Below, one piece after another: positions 1-9,417 of a DNA stretch of 64,000 bases; the first letter of the stretch is position 1, and each line of letters begins with the position of its first letter. A model generated the notes under the pieces. That model was not told the DNA's origin and did not search any database. It saw nothing but the letters and a program-made list of their open reading frames with translations. The position numbers and the translations under genes are program-made. This DNA is from Pseudomonadota bacterium (lineage in GTDB: Bacteria > Pseudomonadota > Alphaproteobacteria > Rhizobiales > Hyphomicrobiaceae), in the NCBI GenBank assembly GCA_018242215.1, contig JAFECG010000024.1, positions 186,001 to 250,000 on the forward strand, in the 5' to 3' direction.

Positions 1-1
1 G

Positions 2-358
2 ATCAAGGTCACGATATTCAACGCGTTGTTCGCCCTGTTCCTGATCGGCGGTCTGGCCGTTAAGCACAACTTCTTTCAGTATGTCTTCGAGAAAACGTTC
101 CGCTACACGGACGAAGGCTGGAACAAGTTCACGTGGAGCTTTGCGCTTTTCTTCATTCTGACGGCGGTCGCGAATGAATATGTCCGCAGGGTCTATGTCG
201 AAGACCATCTCTATGACATTCTGGGTCATGAAATGACGGGTGTGAACGTTTGGATCCTGTTCAAGGTCGCGATCGTTCTCCCCGTATCAGGTATCTACGC
301 TTGGGTGCTGACGCGGCTGATGCAGAAGTATCGGTTGCCCGACCCGGCTCATGAGTAA
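2..358 (+). CDS. YciB/septation protein A family membrane protein, 3' part
   Basis: This frame is open from the first bases of the window, so the gene begins upstream and only about 118 C-terminal residues are seen. It is hydrophobic with about three membrane segments. The stretch around FRYTDEGWNKFTWSFALFF corresponds to the conserved T-E-E-G-W-x-x-x-T-x-R-W block of the inner-membrane YciB (septation protein A/IspZ) family. The downstream gene, 11 bases away on the same strand, belongs to the same family, so the two are tandem paralogues and probably co-transcribed. In enterobacteria YciB is linked to envelope and septum function; the role here is inferred only from family. The 5' end cannot be judged. 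Confidence 0.8.
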   Translation: MKVTIFNALFALFLIGGLAVKHNFFQYVFEKTFRYTDEGWNKFTWSFALFFILTAVANEYVRRVYVEDHLYDILGHEMTGVNVWILFKVAIVLPVSGIYAWVLTRLMQKYRLPDPAHE

Positions 359-369
359 GGGCTGAGAGG

Positions 370-984
370 ATGTCGGAGCAAAACAAGCTGTCGGATGCGA
401 ACGAAGGGCCACAGCTCGATCGCAAGCAAATCATCAAACTCTTCGTTGAGCTCGGGCCGCTGCTCGTGTTTTTCATCACGAACAGCCACTACGGCATTTT
501 CGCGGGCACCGGAGCTTTCATGGCGGCGACGGTCGTCTCGCTTGCGGCTTCTCATGCATTGCTTGGGCGCATCGCGACCATGCCGCTCGTGACCGGCGTC
601 TTCGTTCTCGTCTTCGGCGGCTTGACGCTTTATCTGCAAGACGACCACTTCATAAAAATGAAGCCGACGATCGTGAACGGGCTATTCGCCGCCATTCTCT
701 TCGGTGGGCTGATGTTCGACCGGCTGTTCCTCAAGACGGTCTTCGGCGACGTCATGCGCCTCACGGAAGAAGGATGGCGCGTTTTGACGATTCGATGGGC
801 CGTATTCTTCGTGCTTCTCGCCGTTCTCAACGAAATCGTATGGCGGGTTTTCTCAACTGACACCTGGGTCGCGTTCAAGGTGTTCGGCATCATGCCGCTG
901 ACGTTCCTTTTCGCCTTGGCGCAGATCGGCGTTCTGAAAAAATACGAAGCCGCGGAGTCGGGCAGCGCGCCAACACCGTCGTGA
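370..984 (+). CDS. YciB family inner-membrane protein (septation protein A)
   Basis: This 204-residue integral membrane protein has about six hydrophobic segments. An N-terminal ELGPLLVFF motif and a later LTEEGWRVLTIRWAVFF block are characteristic of the YciB/IspZ family (usual length 180-210). The start is an ATG eleven bases after the stop of the partial paralogue upstream, preceded by GAGAGG. In enterobacteria the family acts at the inner membrane in envelope maintenance and septation; a specific role in this organism is inference. The polar C-terminal tail ends in SGSAPTPS. The odd point is the tandem arrangement of two diverged family members. Confidence 0.88.
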   Translation: MSEQNKLSDANEGPQLDRKQIIKLFVELGPLLVFFITNSHYGIFAGTGAFMAATVVSLAASHALLGRIATMPLVTGVFVLVFGGLTLYLQDDHFIKMKPTIVNGLFAAILFGGLMFDRLFLKTVFGDVMRLTEEGWRVLTIRWAVFFVLLAVLNEIVWRVFSTDTWVAFKVFGIMPLTFLFALAQIGVLKKYEAAESGSAPTPS

Positions 985-1197
985 GGCAAAATGAAGAGGC
1001 GCGATGGACGTCAAGCAACTCGAGACGGATTTCATCCCAAGATTTTTCTGAATTACTGAACGACGTTGGTCTTTTTGCTGGACGCGCCGCCTAGCGTCGT
1101 GTTTCTTGTCAGGAACCAGCGGGGCTAACCGAGTGGTTTTGCTTGTTTATCCGAGGTCAAAGCCTTGGCCAAACTGGCAAAATCCAGGGACAGGGGA

Positions 1198-1668
1198 ATG
1201 GCACGAGAATCTGCAAACAACAGACTGGAACGCTCACCTTTGCATCTTCTGCATCGGGCGGGGCAGTGCGCATCGGAAATCTTTCAAGTCGAACTCGGAA
1301 GCGACGAGCTGACGCCGCGTCAGTACGCGATCCTGCTGACGGTCGCTCAGAATGAGGGGCTGAGCCAGACGCAGCTTGTCGAACTCACCGGCATCGATCG
1401 TTCCACGCTCGCCGATGTCGTGCGCCGGATGTTGAAGAAGGGGCTGCTGCAGCGTCGCCGAACGCGCGACGACGCAAGGGCCTATGCCGTCAAATTGACG
1501 GACGAGGGAGCGCGGATGCTGAAGACGCATGATCCGATGGCGCGTCGGGTCGACGAGCGCATCCTTTCAAGCCTTCCGGCACAACAGCGCGATCGCTTCC
1601 TGCAGGATCTGAGCGCCATCGTCGAAACGCTCAATCGCATCAGGGAAAAGAATAGCGCCGGCAAGTAA
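1198..1668 (+). CDS. MarR family transcriptional regulator
   Basis: This encodes a winged-helix MarR regulator of 156 residues. The sequence shows the family's core: LTPRQYAILLTV, then the helix-turn-helix LSQTQLVELTGIDRSTLADV, then a wing with RRRTRDDARAY and the common LTDEGARML. I chose the ATG at 1198 because AGGGACAGGGGA lies just before it; an in-frame start at 1165 has no such site. The gene stands alone, with about 210 bases of non-coding DNA upstream and no divergent partner, so the regulated operon and ligand cannot be named. MarR proteins bind DNA as dimers, usually as repressors released by small phenolic ligands or by oxidation. Confidence 0.85.
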   Translation: MARESANNRLERSPLHLLHRAGQCASEIFQVELGSDELTPRQYAILLTVAQNEGLSQTQLVELTGIDRSTLADVVRRMLKKGLLQRRRTRDDARAYAVKLTDEGARMLKTHDPMARRVDERILSSLPAQQRDRFLQDLSAIVETLNRIREKNSAGK

Positions 1669-1706
1669 TCGCCGGCGCCTACGTATTTCTGGATGTTGCG
1701 AAAGGG

Positions 1707-2738
1707 TCAGGCTGCCTTCTGCGGCAGCAGATGTTGGTTCACGATCGTCTCGGCGATCTGGACTGCATTGAGCGCGGCGCCCTTCAGAAGGTTGTCGGAG
1801 ACAATCCACAGCGACAAGCCGTTTTCGACCGTCGCGTCTTCACGGATGCGCGAGACGAACGTCGAATATTCACCTGCTGCCTCGACCGGCGTGATGTAGC
1901 CGCCCGGCTCGCGCTTATCGATAACGAGGATACCGGGAGAGGCGCGCAGGATCTCGCGCGCTTCTTCCGGGCTGATCGGCTTCTCGAACTCGAGGTTGAC
2001 GGCTTCGGAATGGCCGACGAATACTGGCACGCGAACGCACGTTGCCGTCAGCTTGATCTTGGGGTCCAAGATCTTCTTGGTTTCCGCCAGCATCTTCCAT
2101 TCCTCTTTCGTGTAGCCGTCTTCCATGAAGACGTCGATTTGAGGAATGCAGTTGAATGCAATCTGCTTCGGGAATTTCTTCGGATCGACTTCCTGGCCCG
2201 GAACGTATTTGCCCTTCGTCTGCTGCCAGAGCTCGTCCATCGCGTCCTTGCCGGCGCCTGATACCGACTGATAGGTCGAGACGACGACGCGGGTGATCTT
2301 CGCAACATCGTGGAGCGGCTTCAGCGCGACGACGAGTTGAGCGGTCTAGCAGTTCGGGTTGGCGATGATGTTCTTCTTCGCGAAGCCGCGGACCGCGTCG
2401 CCATTCACTTCCGGTACGACGAGCGGCACGTCCTGGTCGTAGCGCCAGCAGGACGAGTTATCGATGACGATTGCGCCCTGAGCACCGATACGCGGGGACC
2501 ATTCCTTGGACACCGTCGAGCCGGCCGACATGAGGCAGAAGTCGATGTCGGAAAAATCGAACGTTTCCAGATCCCGGCATTTGATGACCGAATCACCGAA
2601 GGAAACTTCGGTGCCGATGGAACGCCGGGATGCCAATGCGTAAAGCTCGCTGATCGGAAACTTGCGCTCGGCGAGCACGTTCAGCATCTCGCGGCCTACG
2701 TTGCCGGTGGCGCCAACGATGGCGACCTTGTAGCCCAT
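1707..2738 (-). pseudogene. asd: aspartate-semialdehyde dehydrogenase, interrupted by an in-frame TAG
   Basis: Asd reduces aspartyl phosphate to aspartate semialdehyde on the way to lysine/diaminopimelate, threonine and methionine. The frame has the nucleotide-binding GATGNVG (residues 9-15), the catalytic Cys130 in NPNC, and the RVPVFVGHSE block with the active-site His. Codon 131, at 2348-2346, is TAG where the family has Ser (NPNC-S-T). The frame is open on both sides, and the continuation TAQLVVALKPLHD matches the family, so one base change (TCG to TAG) explains it. The ATG at 2738 has AAGGA ten bases upstream. Without suppression the product stops at the catalytic Cys and would be inactive. 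It may be a sequencing error, a true lesion covered by a second copy, or a suppressed stop. Confidence 0.9.
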
Positions 2739-2996
2739 TTTATTTATGTCCTTGAAATTCAATGGCTTTGTGCCGCGACTCGACCTGAGCGCGGCATAGA
2801 CTTTGCTGGGCGTTCACATACGCGGCTCGGGCCTCACTTTCAAGGACCGTCGAGGCCCGAGTTGTTGTGCCTTGCGCATGGCCCTTCCAAGGCGATCTTA
2901 CGCCTCGCTCGGTTACAAAATTTGAAACGGTGAGGCATAAGCTGGCCGCGAAGGGGCCAATTTATTGCGCCATACGACGCTTCTCGTTGTGCGAGG

Positions 2997-3476
2997 GTGG
3001 CGAAGGACAAACGGGGGTTCGCCGTGAATTTCTCACGAAAGCTGGTGGCGCTCGCCATCGGACTGCCGGCACTGTGCGTGGCGGGGCTTGCGTCGCGTTC
3101 GTCGGCGATGACCGCATGGCTCAACGATGCGGAGCTTCAGCGCTTCTCGAACGTGACGATCGACGGCCGCTATGCCGACGGGAAGCCATTCACGGAACAC
3201 TACGGAAGCGATGGCCGACTGAATTATGTCGAGCACGGCATGACGCTCGGCGGACATTGGTCGATCACGCAGGGCGCATTCTGCACGATCTACGACATCG
3301 ATGCGACGGGCGGGTGCTATCGCGTGATGCGCGTCGACACGAATTGCTATGAATTTTATTTTGTCTCCCGCACCGAGGAACAGGCTCCCGGCCCGAACGA
3401 CGGCAAGCCGCGTTGGACGGCGCGCGGTGCGATCCAGGGGCAGGCGAGCGCCTGTCGCGACGAGCCAGCTGTTTAA
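2997..3476 (+). CDS. exported protein of unknown function
   Basis: This is a protein of about 150-159 residues with a basic N-terminus and a hydrophobic segment (LVALAIGLPALCVAGLA) that looks like a signal peptide cut near the SSA sequence. The mature part has four Cys in a short stretch (AFCTIYDIDATGGCYRV, then TNCYEF, and one near the C-terminus), which would allow periplasmic disulfides. I do not recognise the family with certainty; the layout (DGKPFTEHYGSDGRLNY, then a Cys block) is like small DUF995-type exported proteins of Rhizobiales. The start is a GTG at 2997 or 3024; neither has a strong ribosome-binding site. It is divergent from asd. Confidence 0.6.
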   Translation: MAKDKRGFAVNFSRKLVALAIGLPALCVAGLASRSSAMTAWLNDAELQRFSNVTIDGRYADGKPFTEHYGSDGRLNYVEHGMTLGGHWSITQGAFCTIYDIDATGGCYRVMRVDTNCYEFYFVSRTEEQAPGPNDGKPRWTARGAIQGQASACRDEPAV

Positions 3477-3570
3477 TGGCGCGGCGACTCGCGTTCCGCG
3501 AGGGGGCCGTATTTTTCCGGCGCTTGCCGACTCTCCTTCGTCGAGCCGGCCGCCAAGCGCGAGATGTTGG

Positions 3571-3608
3571 TTGTCATCCCGTCCGAAGCGCAGCGAAGAG
3601 CCGGGACA
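3571..3608. repeat. dispersed palindromic repeat, GTCATCCC type
   Basis: This short intergenic element begins TTGTCATCCCG and ends in GCCGGGACA. It is a degenerate copy of the elements at 29244-29339 and 30071-30156, which have clear inverted ends. It lies between the exported protein gene and the 3' end of leuB. Confidence 0.5.
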
Positions 3609-3626
3609 CAGCGAACGTACGGCCCG

Positions 3627-4742
3627 TCAGGCTGCCAATGTCTGGAGTTCTTTTTCGATGGCTTGGCCCATCTCGGACGTCCCGACCTTTGTCATGCCGG
3701 GCTGCATGATATCGGCGGTCCGGAGGCCCTTGTCGAGAACCTCGGCGATCGCCTGATCGACAAGATCGGCTTCCTTGCCAAGATCGAACGAATAGCGCAG
3801 CGCCATGCCGAACGACGCAATCGTCGCGATCGGATTGGCAAGGCCCTTGCCGGCGATATCGGGCGCCGAACCGTGGATCGGCTCATAAAGCGCCTTTGGG
3901 CGGCCCGTTTCCGGATCGGGTGCGCCAAGCGACGCCGACGGCAGCATGCCGAGCGAGCCGGCCGCCATCGAAGCTTCATCGGAAAGAACATCGCCGAACA
4001 AGTTGTCCGTGACGATGACGTCGAACTGCTTCGGATTGCGGATTAGCTGCATGGCGCAGTTGTCCGCGAGGATGTGCTCGAGCTTCACGTCCGGCGCATA
4101 GGACTTGTGAACAGCGGTCGTCACTTCTTTCCAGAGCACACCTGAGCGCATGACGTTGTGCTTCTCGGCGGAATGGACAAGGTTCCTGCGCTTCCTCGCA
4201 AGATCGAACGCGACCTTGGTGATCCGCTCGATTTCGTGCGTGGTGTAGACTTGCGTATCGACGGCGCGCTTCTCACCATTTTCCAACGTCACGATTTCCT
4301 TGGGCTCGCCGAAATAGACGCCGCCGGTCAGCTCGCGCACGATCATGATGTCGAGGCCTTCGACGAGCTCGCGCTTCAGGCTCGAAGCATCGGCGAGTGC
4401 CGGATAGCAGATGGCGGGACGCAGGTTGGCGAAGAGGCCGAGATCCTTCCGCAAGCGCAGAAGCCCCGCCTCCGGGCGATGCTGATAAGGGACGTTCGCC
4501 CACTTCGGACCACCAACGGCGCCGAAGAGAACAGCGTCCGCTTTCTTCGCCTTCGCCATGGCTTCTTCGGTGATGGCGACGCCGTGCGCGTCATAGGCCG
4601 ATCCGCCGACGAGATCGCGCTCGATGTCGAAGTGGACGGCATTGCTCTTGGCGTTGAAGTACGCGATGAGCCGCTCAACCTCCGCGATCGTTTCGACGCC
4701 AATGCCGTCGCCGGGAAGGAGGAGGAGGGTGTGCGTCGTCAT
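3627..4742 (-). CDS. leuB: 3-isopropylmalate dehydrogenase
   Basis: LeuB oxidises and decarboxylates (2R,3S)-3-isopropylmalate to 4-methyl-2-oxopentanoate with NAD, the third committed step of leucine synthesis. The 371-residue protein begins with LLLPGDGIG, carries the substrate-binding arginines in [14 protein letters not shown] and [10 protein letters not shown], the conserved [14 protein letters not shown] metal-binding block, and [14 protein letters not shown] near the C-terminus. Length is typical. It is not next to leuC or leuD, which lie about 40 kb away in this window, so the leucine genes are dispersed. The ribosome-binding site before the ATG is weak. Confidence 0.97.
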   Translation of the reverse strand: MTTHTLLLLPGDGIGVETIAEVERLIAYFNAKSNAVHFDIERDLVGGSAYDAHGVAITEEAMAKAKKADAVLFGAVGGPKWANVPYQHRPEAGLLRLRKDLGLFANLRPAICYPALADASSLKRELVEGLDIMIVRELTGGVYFGEPKEIVTLENGEKRAVDTQVYTTHEIERITKVAFDLARKRRNLVHSAEKHNVMRSGVLWKEVTTAVHKSYAPDVKLEHILADNCAMQLIRNPKQFDVIVTDNLFGDVLSDEASMAAGSLGMLPSASLGAPDPETGRPKALYEPIHGSAPDIAGKGLANPIATIASFGMALRYSFDLGKEADLVDQAIAEVLDKGLRTADIMQPGMTKVGTSEMGQAIEKELQTLAA

Positions 4743-4861
4743 CGGTTAACAATCCTTGGCCAACTCAATGGGGAAATCCGTCGGGGGGAGTGCTAGCGTT
4801 TGGACCGCCGCCGGGCAAGCGCTCCGGTCGCAGAAATGGCACTTTGGCGCAGAGGCTTCCT

Positions 4862-5881
4862 ATGCAACCCCAATGGCGCTGGCCAGCGTTTCCGGTTTTT
4901 GGGGCCATCTTGGGCTCGCTCTGCGCCGAGCCCGGAGTGGCGGACGGCCGGCCTGAGCTTTCCCTTCCGCTTGCGTGCCAGCCCCATAAGACGTGTTTCA
5001 TCCAGACCTATGTCGACGTCGATCCGGGCAAGGGTGCCAAAGACTATCGCTGCGGGATGGCCACCTACGACCAGCACAGCGGCGTCGACTTTCGCTTGCT
5101 CTCGGCAGCCGCGGCGACGAAAACGCCGGTTCCCGTCCTTGCATCCGCCGACGGTACCGTGAAGGCCGTCAGAGATGGCGTCGCGGATGTCTTTTTCACC
5201 AAGGCCAACGCCAAGGGGGTCGCGGGGCGCGAATGCGGAAATGGCGTCATCATCTCACACAGTGATGGTTGGGAGACGCAGTACTGCCACATGCGCAAGG
5301 GCAGCGTGCGCGTCAAGAAGGGCCAAGCGGTAAAGCGGGGCGATCCGCTCGGCGAAGCGGGGTTCTCGGGAATGGCGGACTTCGCGCAGGTTCACTTGAG
5401 CGTGCGTCATGACGGAAAGATCGTCGATCCGTTTCTGCCCGATGCGGTCGACGGCACGTGCGACCCGAATGCGCGCGGGCCGGGTCTCTGGGAGCCGTCG
5501 GTGGCGGCGGCATTCCCGTACACGAACGGCGAAATGATCGGTGCGGGTTTCGCCGGTGCTGCGCCGAGCGTCACCGCGCTCGAAGTCGACGACCATGATG
5601 TCGTGCCGTTGACCGAAACGTCGGCGGCGATCGTTCTTTATGGCCGCTTTATCAATCTCAGGAAGGGCGATCACGTCCAATTCGTCGCGAATGGACCGGG
5701 CGGATCGATTTTTGACGAAGGTGCCATGCCACTTGATCGCGACAAGGCGACGTATGTCGCGTACGTCGGAAAGCGGCGCGGAAAGGATCCTTGGGCCAAA
5801 GGGACTTACGAAGGGCGGGTCGCGCTCGTTCGCGACGGCGGGGTCATCGCGACAAAAGTCGTGAACTTCGACGTGAAGTGA
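4862..5881 (+). CDS. M23 family metallopeptidase (LytM-like), exported
   Basis: This 339-residue protein has an N-terminal hydrophobic export signal (WPAFPVFGAILGSLCA) followed by a peptidase M23 domain. The fold markers are HSGVDFRL near the first zinc ligand, NGVIISHSDGWETQYCHM, VKRGDPLGEAG, and VHLSVRHDGKIVDPF with the final H-x-x-V strand. M23 enzymes cut peptide cross-links in peptidoglycan, in the periplasm. The C-terminal 100 residues form an unassigned beta-rich region. I chose the ATG at 4862 because AGAGG lies six bases upstream; a longer frame from 4790 has no support. The zinc ligands appear intact, so activity is plausible but not proved. Confidence 0.85.
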   Translation: MQPQWRWPAFPVFGAILGSLCAEPGVADGRPELSLPLACQPHKTCFIQTYVDVDPGKGAKDYRCGMATYDQHSGVDFRLLSAAAATKTPVPVLASADGTVKAVRDGVADVFFTKANAKGVAGRECGNGVIISHSDGWETQYCHMRKGSVRVKKGQAVKRGDPLGEAGFSGMADFAQVHLSVRHDGKIVDPFLPDAVDGTCDPNARGPGLWEPSVAAAFPYTNGEMIGAGFAGAAPSVTALEVDDHDVVPLTETSAAIVLYGRFINLRKGDHVQFVANGPGGSIFDEGAMPLDRDKATYVAYVGKRRGKDPWAKGTYEGRVALVRDGGVIATKVVNFDVK

Positions 5882-5884
5882 GCT

Positions 5885-6484
5885 TCAGGACATGAACGCG
5901 GGAAGCGGGAACGCAAGGGTGAAGCCGCCGACGGTCAGCACGGTGCCAAGGCCTCCGAGAACGAAGCTTAGATAGAGCAGCATATTGCCACCGGAAATCA
6001 AAGCGACGGACGCAAGCACGATCGCGATCTGGAGCAGCGCCTGGCCGTAGTCGAAATAGGGATCCTGCTTCAGAGCTTCATCTCGTTGGGCTTCGAGCGC
6101 TTTGCCCTTGGCGAAGAGCTCGTCGAGGCCTTCGCCGGTTTTCGGATCGGTAGTCAATTGCCGATCCTGCACCTTGTAGTCAGCGATCTTCGTTTCGATC
6201 ATCGTCTTGGCATCATCCGACATCGACGGCGACATTTTCAGCAGCGCGTCGAACTCTTCCGCGTGCAGCCTCAGGGCTTGGCGCCGTGCGTTCTTCGCCT
6301 GGAAAAAAGACCAGACGTTTGATGCTGCTATATTTCCTTGAAGCGCGTTCTGCTCGGCGTTGCTGCCGCCCATACTGCAGATGGCCAGAATGACGGCGAG
6401 AATGCCGACGTAAACACCGATGAGCTTCTCGCGCGTTTTCAGGTTCGCGCGATCGGCGTCGAGGCCGAGTTCTTCCAACGCCAT
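5885..6484 (-). CDS. DUF4337 family membrane protein
   Basis: This 199-residue protein has a membrane segment near residues 23-43 (LIGVYVGILAVILAICSM) followed by GGSNAEQNALQGNIAASNVWSFFQAKNARR in pieces, the signature of the DUF4337 family. A coiled middle follows, then two more membrane segments near the C-terminus. The function of the family is unknown. It converges with the M23 peptidase (3 bases apart) and is 30 bases after gpmA on the same strand, so it may be read through from gpmA. Confidence 0.8.
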   Translation of the reverse strand: MALEELGLDADRANLKTREKLIGVYVGILAVILAICSMGGSNAEQNALQGNIAASNVWSFFQAKNARRQALRLHAEEFDALLKMSPSMSDDAKTMIETKIADYKVQDRQLTTDPKTGEGLDELFAKGKALEAQRDEALKQDPYFDYGQALLQIAIVLASVALISGGNMLLYLSFVLGGLGTVLTVGGFTLAFPLPAFMS

Positions 6485-6514
6485 CAGATATTCCCCCGAC
6501 TGATCGTCAAGCGA

Positions 6515-7189
6515 TCAGATGATACGATCTTCGGGCGGCGCTGCAAGGGATCGTGCGGGGAGAAGGTCTTTCCGGTCGATGGCGCGGCCGTCGGCTCCGA
6601 GGCGGTAGAGAATGGGTGCGCCGGTCGCAAGCTCGCGTTCGAGGATTTCGTCTGGGGTGAGGTTTTCAAGGATCATCACCAGCGCCCGGAGCGAATTGCC
6701 GTGGGCAACGATAATGACGTTTTTGCTGGCCGTGATCTGAGGCCAGATCGCTTTATCGTAGTAGGGACGAACGCGCGCGAGCGTGTCTTTCAGGCTTTCG
6801 CCCTCGGGCGGAGCGATATCGTATGAGCGCCGCCACGCGCGTACCTGTGCTTCGCCCCATTTCTTCCGGGCCTCGTCCTTGTTGAGCCCCGAGAGAGCGC
6901 CATAGTTGCGTTCATTCAAAGCGGCATCGCGGATGATCGGCACATCCGGCTCGTTGATCTCGGCGAGAATGATATCGAGGGTGTGCTGAGCCCGTTTCAA
7001 GGCGCTGGTGAAAGCGATATCGAACTTGACGCGATGATCGCGGATCATGCGGCCTGCGACGCGCGCTTCGATGACACCTTTCTCCGTCAGGTCTGGATTG
7101 CGCCAGCCGGTAAAGAGATTGAGTTTGTTCCACTCACTCTCGCCGTGGCGTACGAGCACCAGAATGTTGTCCGTCAGAGCATCAGTCAT
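6515..7189 (-). CDS. gpmA: 2,3-bisphosphoglycerate-dependent phosphoglycerate mutase
   Basis: GpmA interconverts 3- and 2-phosphoglycerate in glycolysis and gluconeogenesis. The 224-residue protein shows the phosphohistidine motif [10 protein letters not shown] with the following [30 protein letters not shown] with the catalytic Glu, and [11 protein letters not shown] with the second His. It is slightly shorter than the enterobacterial enzyme (about 250), as is usual in Rhizobiales. It lies directly downstream of dapB (41 bases) on the same strand, an arrangement also common in that order, so dapB-gpmA may be one transcript. Confidence 0.95.
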   Translation of the reverse strand: MTDALTDNILVLVRHGESEWNKLNLFTGWRNPDLTEKGVIEARVAGRMIRDHRVKFDIAFTSALKRAQHTLDIILAEINEPDVPIIRDAALNERNYGALSGLNKDEARKKWGEAQVRAWRRSYDIAPPEGESLKDTLARVRPYYDKAIWPQITASKNVIIVAHGNSLRALVMILENLTPDEILERELATGAPILYRLGADGRAIDRKDLLPARSLAAPPEDRII

Positions 7190-7230
7190 TTTGTGGTCTA
7201 GGCGTCTCCAGTCGCGCAGCGCTTACTTCT

Positions 7231-8034
7231 CTAAAGCGCAATGCCCAATACGTTCTTCATATCGTAAAGACCTGGTGCACGGTCCTTTGTCCAAAGCGCG
7301 GCCTTCACGGCGCCCCGCGCAAAAATTCCCCGGTCGGTCGCCCGGTGAGTGAGTTCGATCTGTTCGCCATTGCCTGCGAAGATCACCGTGTGCTCCCCAA
7401 TGACGCTGCCGCCGCGCAGCGTTGCGAACCCGATATCACCGCGCCGGCGCGGGCCTGTATGACCGTCACGGACGCGCACAGAGTGCTCATCAAGATCCAA
7501 CCTGCGTCCTGACGCGGCGGCTTCACCCAGCATCAAAGCCGTGCCTGATGGGGCATCGACCTTCATGCGGTGATGCATTTCAACAATTTCGATGTCGAAG
7601 TCGTTCCCGAGCGCGGCTGCGGCTTGGCGGGTGAGGGCAAGCAGGAGATTGACGCCAAGGCTCATATTTCCAGCCTTGACGATAGCGGTGCGCTTCGCAG
7701 CCTCGGCGATCGCTGCTTCGGATGCGGCATCGAAGCCGGTCGTCCCGATGATGTCGGCGGTTCCTGAATTGGCGGCGAGGCGGGCGAATTCAATGCTCGC
7801 CTTCGGCACCGTGAAATCGACGATGGCGTCGGATGCCGCAATGACGGCCGCAGCGTCGCTCGTGACTGCCACGCCGATCGGTTCAAGGCCGGCAAGCTCG
7901 CCGATATCCTTGCCGAGGACCGGAGAGCCGGCCGTCTCGGTGGCACCGCTGATGCTGCAGTCCGGCTCAGCGGCAATCGCGCGGATCAGTTCGCGGCCCA
8001 TACGGCCGGCCGCGCCCATGACGGCGATTTTCAT
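7231..8034 (-). CDS. dapB: 4-hydroxy-tetrahydrodipicolinate reductase
   Basis: DapB reduces 4-hydroxy-tetrahydrodipicolinate with NAD(P)H in the diaminopimelate/lysine pathway. The 267-residue protein opens with MKIAVMGAAGRMGREL (nucleotide-binding GxxGxxG) and has the active-site block EIVEMHHRMKVDAPSGTA with the catalytic His and Lys. I chose the ATG at 8034 because CGGAGA stands just upstream; the longer frame from 8064 adds ten residues not found in the family. The pathway precursor gene asd is in the same window but appears interrupted. Confidence 0.96.
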   Translation of the reverse strand: MKIAVMGAAGRMGRELIRAIAAEPDCSISGATETAGSPVLGKDIGELAGLEPIGVAVTSDAAAVIAASDAIVDFTVPKASIEFARLAANSGTADIIGTTGFDAASEAAIAEAAKRTAIVKAGNMSLGVNLLLALTRQAAAALGNDFDIEIVEMHHRMKVDAPSGTALMLGEAAASGRRLDLDEHSVRVRDGHTGPRRRGDIGFATLRGGSVIGEHTVIFAGNGEQIELTHRATDRGIFARGAVKAALWTKDRAPGLYDMKNVLGIAL

Positions 8035-8170
8035 GACGTCTCCGGTCAGCTCGACGTTTGCCATTCGGCGGGCCGATATAGCAACGGCATTACGCGAGCG
8101 TAAAGAGGAGGCATTCGAAAATCGCCGAGACAGATCTTGGATGCTTGGCTTTTCCGGCGGCGATTGCGCT

Positions 8171-8704
8171 TTAAACCGATGTTTTGACGCGTTCCAACGC
8201 CTGCACGATCAAGTTCTTGGCCTCGTCGGCGTGGCCCCAGTGGTCGATCTTGACCCATTTGCCGGGTTCAAGGTCCTTGTAGTGGGCAAAGAAGTGCTCG
8301 ATCTGCTCCAACGAGATCTTCGGGAGATCGGTGTAGGTTTTGACCCCTTCGTAGCGTTTGGTGAGCTTACTCGAGGGCACCGCTATGATCTTTTCATCGC
8401 CACCGCCATCGTCCTCCATCACAAGCACGCCCACGGGCCGGCAATTGATAACGGCGCCCGGGACGATAGCGCGAGTGTTGCAAACCAGAACATCGATCGG
8501 ATCGCCATCCGAGGACAGCGTATGCGGAATGAAGCCGTAGTTTCCGGGATAGCGCATCGGCGTATAGAGGAAGCGATCGACGTGAAGGGCGCCCGATGCC
8601 TTGTCCATCTCGTATTTGATCGGCTCGCCGCCAACGGGGACTTCGATCACGACGTTGATATCGTCGGGTGGGTTTTTGCCGGGCAGAATCGCGTCAAGAC
8701 GCAT
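8171..8704 (-). CDS. ppa: inorganic pyrophosphatase
   Basis: This soluble family I pyrophosphatase hydrolyses PPi to two phosphates and so drives biosynthetic reactions. Landmarks are [28 protein letters not shown], and the metal-binding DGDPIDVLV; the length of 177 residues is typical for bacterial type I enzymes. The start at 8704 gives the family's usual MRLDAI N-terminus and has GAGG nine bases upstream. It appears to be monocistronic, transcribed toward dapB with about 137 bases between. Confidence 0.95.
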   Translation of the reverse strand: MRLDAILPGKNPPDDINVVIEVPVGGEPIKYEMDKASGALHVDRFLYTPMRYPGNYGFIPHTLSSDGDPIDVLVCNTRAIVPGAVINCRPVGVLVMEDDGGGDEKIIAVPSSKLTKRYEGVKTYTDLPKISLEQIEHFFAHYKDLEPGKWVKIDHWGHADEAKNLIVQALERVKTSV

Positions 8705-8849
8705 CGGTGTTGACCTCAGGACAATCATTCAGTTCGGGGGCCACACTTGCCGCGAAAGGACAAGCCGCACAACCGCTCTTAGGTCGCATGTCGGCGGAAA
8801 ACTGCGGCAGTGAAGGCCCACGGCGGTGGCGCCCAAGCCAGCTTTGCGA

Positions 8850-9356
8850 TTACCACTCGAAAGCGATGCGGGGCGTAAATCCTTTGCCCAGACGGACGCA
8901 GGAGCGGCGGGCGGCCCGGCCGCCACACCGGACGTAGAACGCGTGTGCTTTTTCGTTGGCCTCGAGTGCCCATACGATCAAGCGTTCGAGGTCCAGAGCG
9001 TCGAGCGTCGCGCGGCACGCCTCGAACAGGTGCGTGCCAAGGCCAAGGCCTTGGTAAACAGGCGCCAGATAAAGTTCGTAGATCTCGCCGACATCGCGTC
9101 CGCCGCCGCGTGCTCTGCCGCAGGTCGCATAACCGGCGATCGTTTCATCCTGCAGGATCACGAGGAGATTTCGCTCGGCGGCGATGGCGCGTCGCCACCA
9201 CGTTGCGTCCCGGCGCAAAATTTCACGTTCAAGATAAAGGGGTGGAAGAATGCCCGTGTAGGCCAACCGCCAGGAGTCGCGAAAAACTTGCGCAAGCGCA
9301 CCAGCGTCAGAAGGACGGGCGTTGCGGACAGAAACCTTCAGGCTCTGGTTCAGCAT
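8850..9356 (-). CDS. GNAT family N-acetyltransferase
   Basis: This 168-residue protein has the GNAT fold. The acetyl-CoA pyrophosphate-binding loop is Q-G-L-G-L-G-T in LAPVYQGLGLGTHLFEA, preceded by the GEIYELYL strand and followed by VWALEANEKAHAFYVRCGG. The N-terminus (VRNARPSDAGALAQVFRDSW) is also typical. The acetyl acceptor is unknown; GNATs of this kind modify amines on small molecules or protein N-termini. It is a single gene between ppa and the phasin gene. Confidence 0.85.
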   Translation of the reverse strand: MLNQSLKVSVRNARPSDAGALAQVFRDSWRLAYTGILPPLYLEREILRRDATWWRRAIAAERNLLVILQDETIAGYATCGRARGGGRDVGEIYELYLAPVYQGLGLGTHLFEACRATLDALDLERLIVWALEANEKAHAFYVRCGGRAARRSCVRLGKGFTPRIAFEW

Positions 9357-9417
9357 ATGAACACCTTAACCCGGAGCCGGGGAAAACGCATCAGGACTCG
9401 TCAGTCTTACGAAAATA

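Noticed and set aside
1121-1165. A tRNA-like stretch (GGGGCTAACCGAGTGG)
   Set aside because: No matching acceptor stem, T-loop or anticodon arm could be found.
2346-2348. The TAG in asd as pyrrolysine or other recoding
   Set aside because: Pyrrolysine genes are not expected in this group and the site is a Ser in the family, one base from TCG. Error or mutation is simpler.
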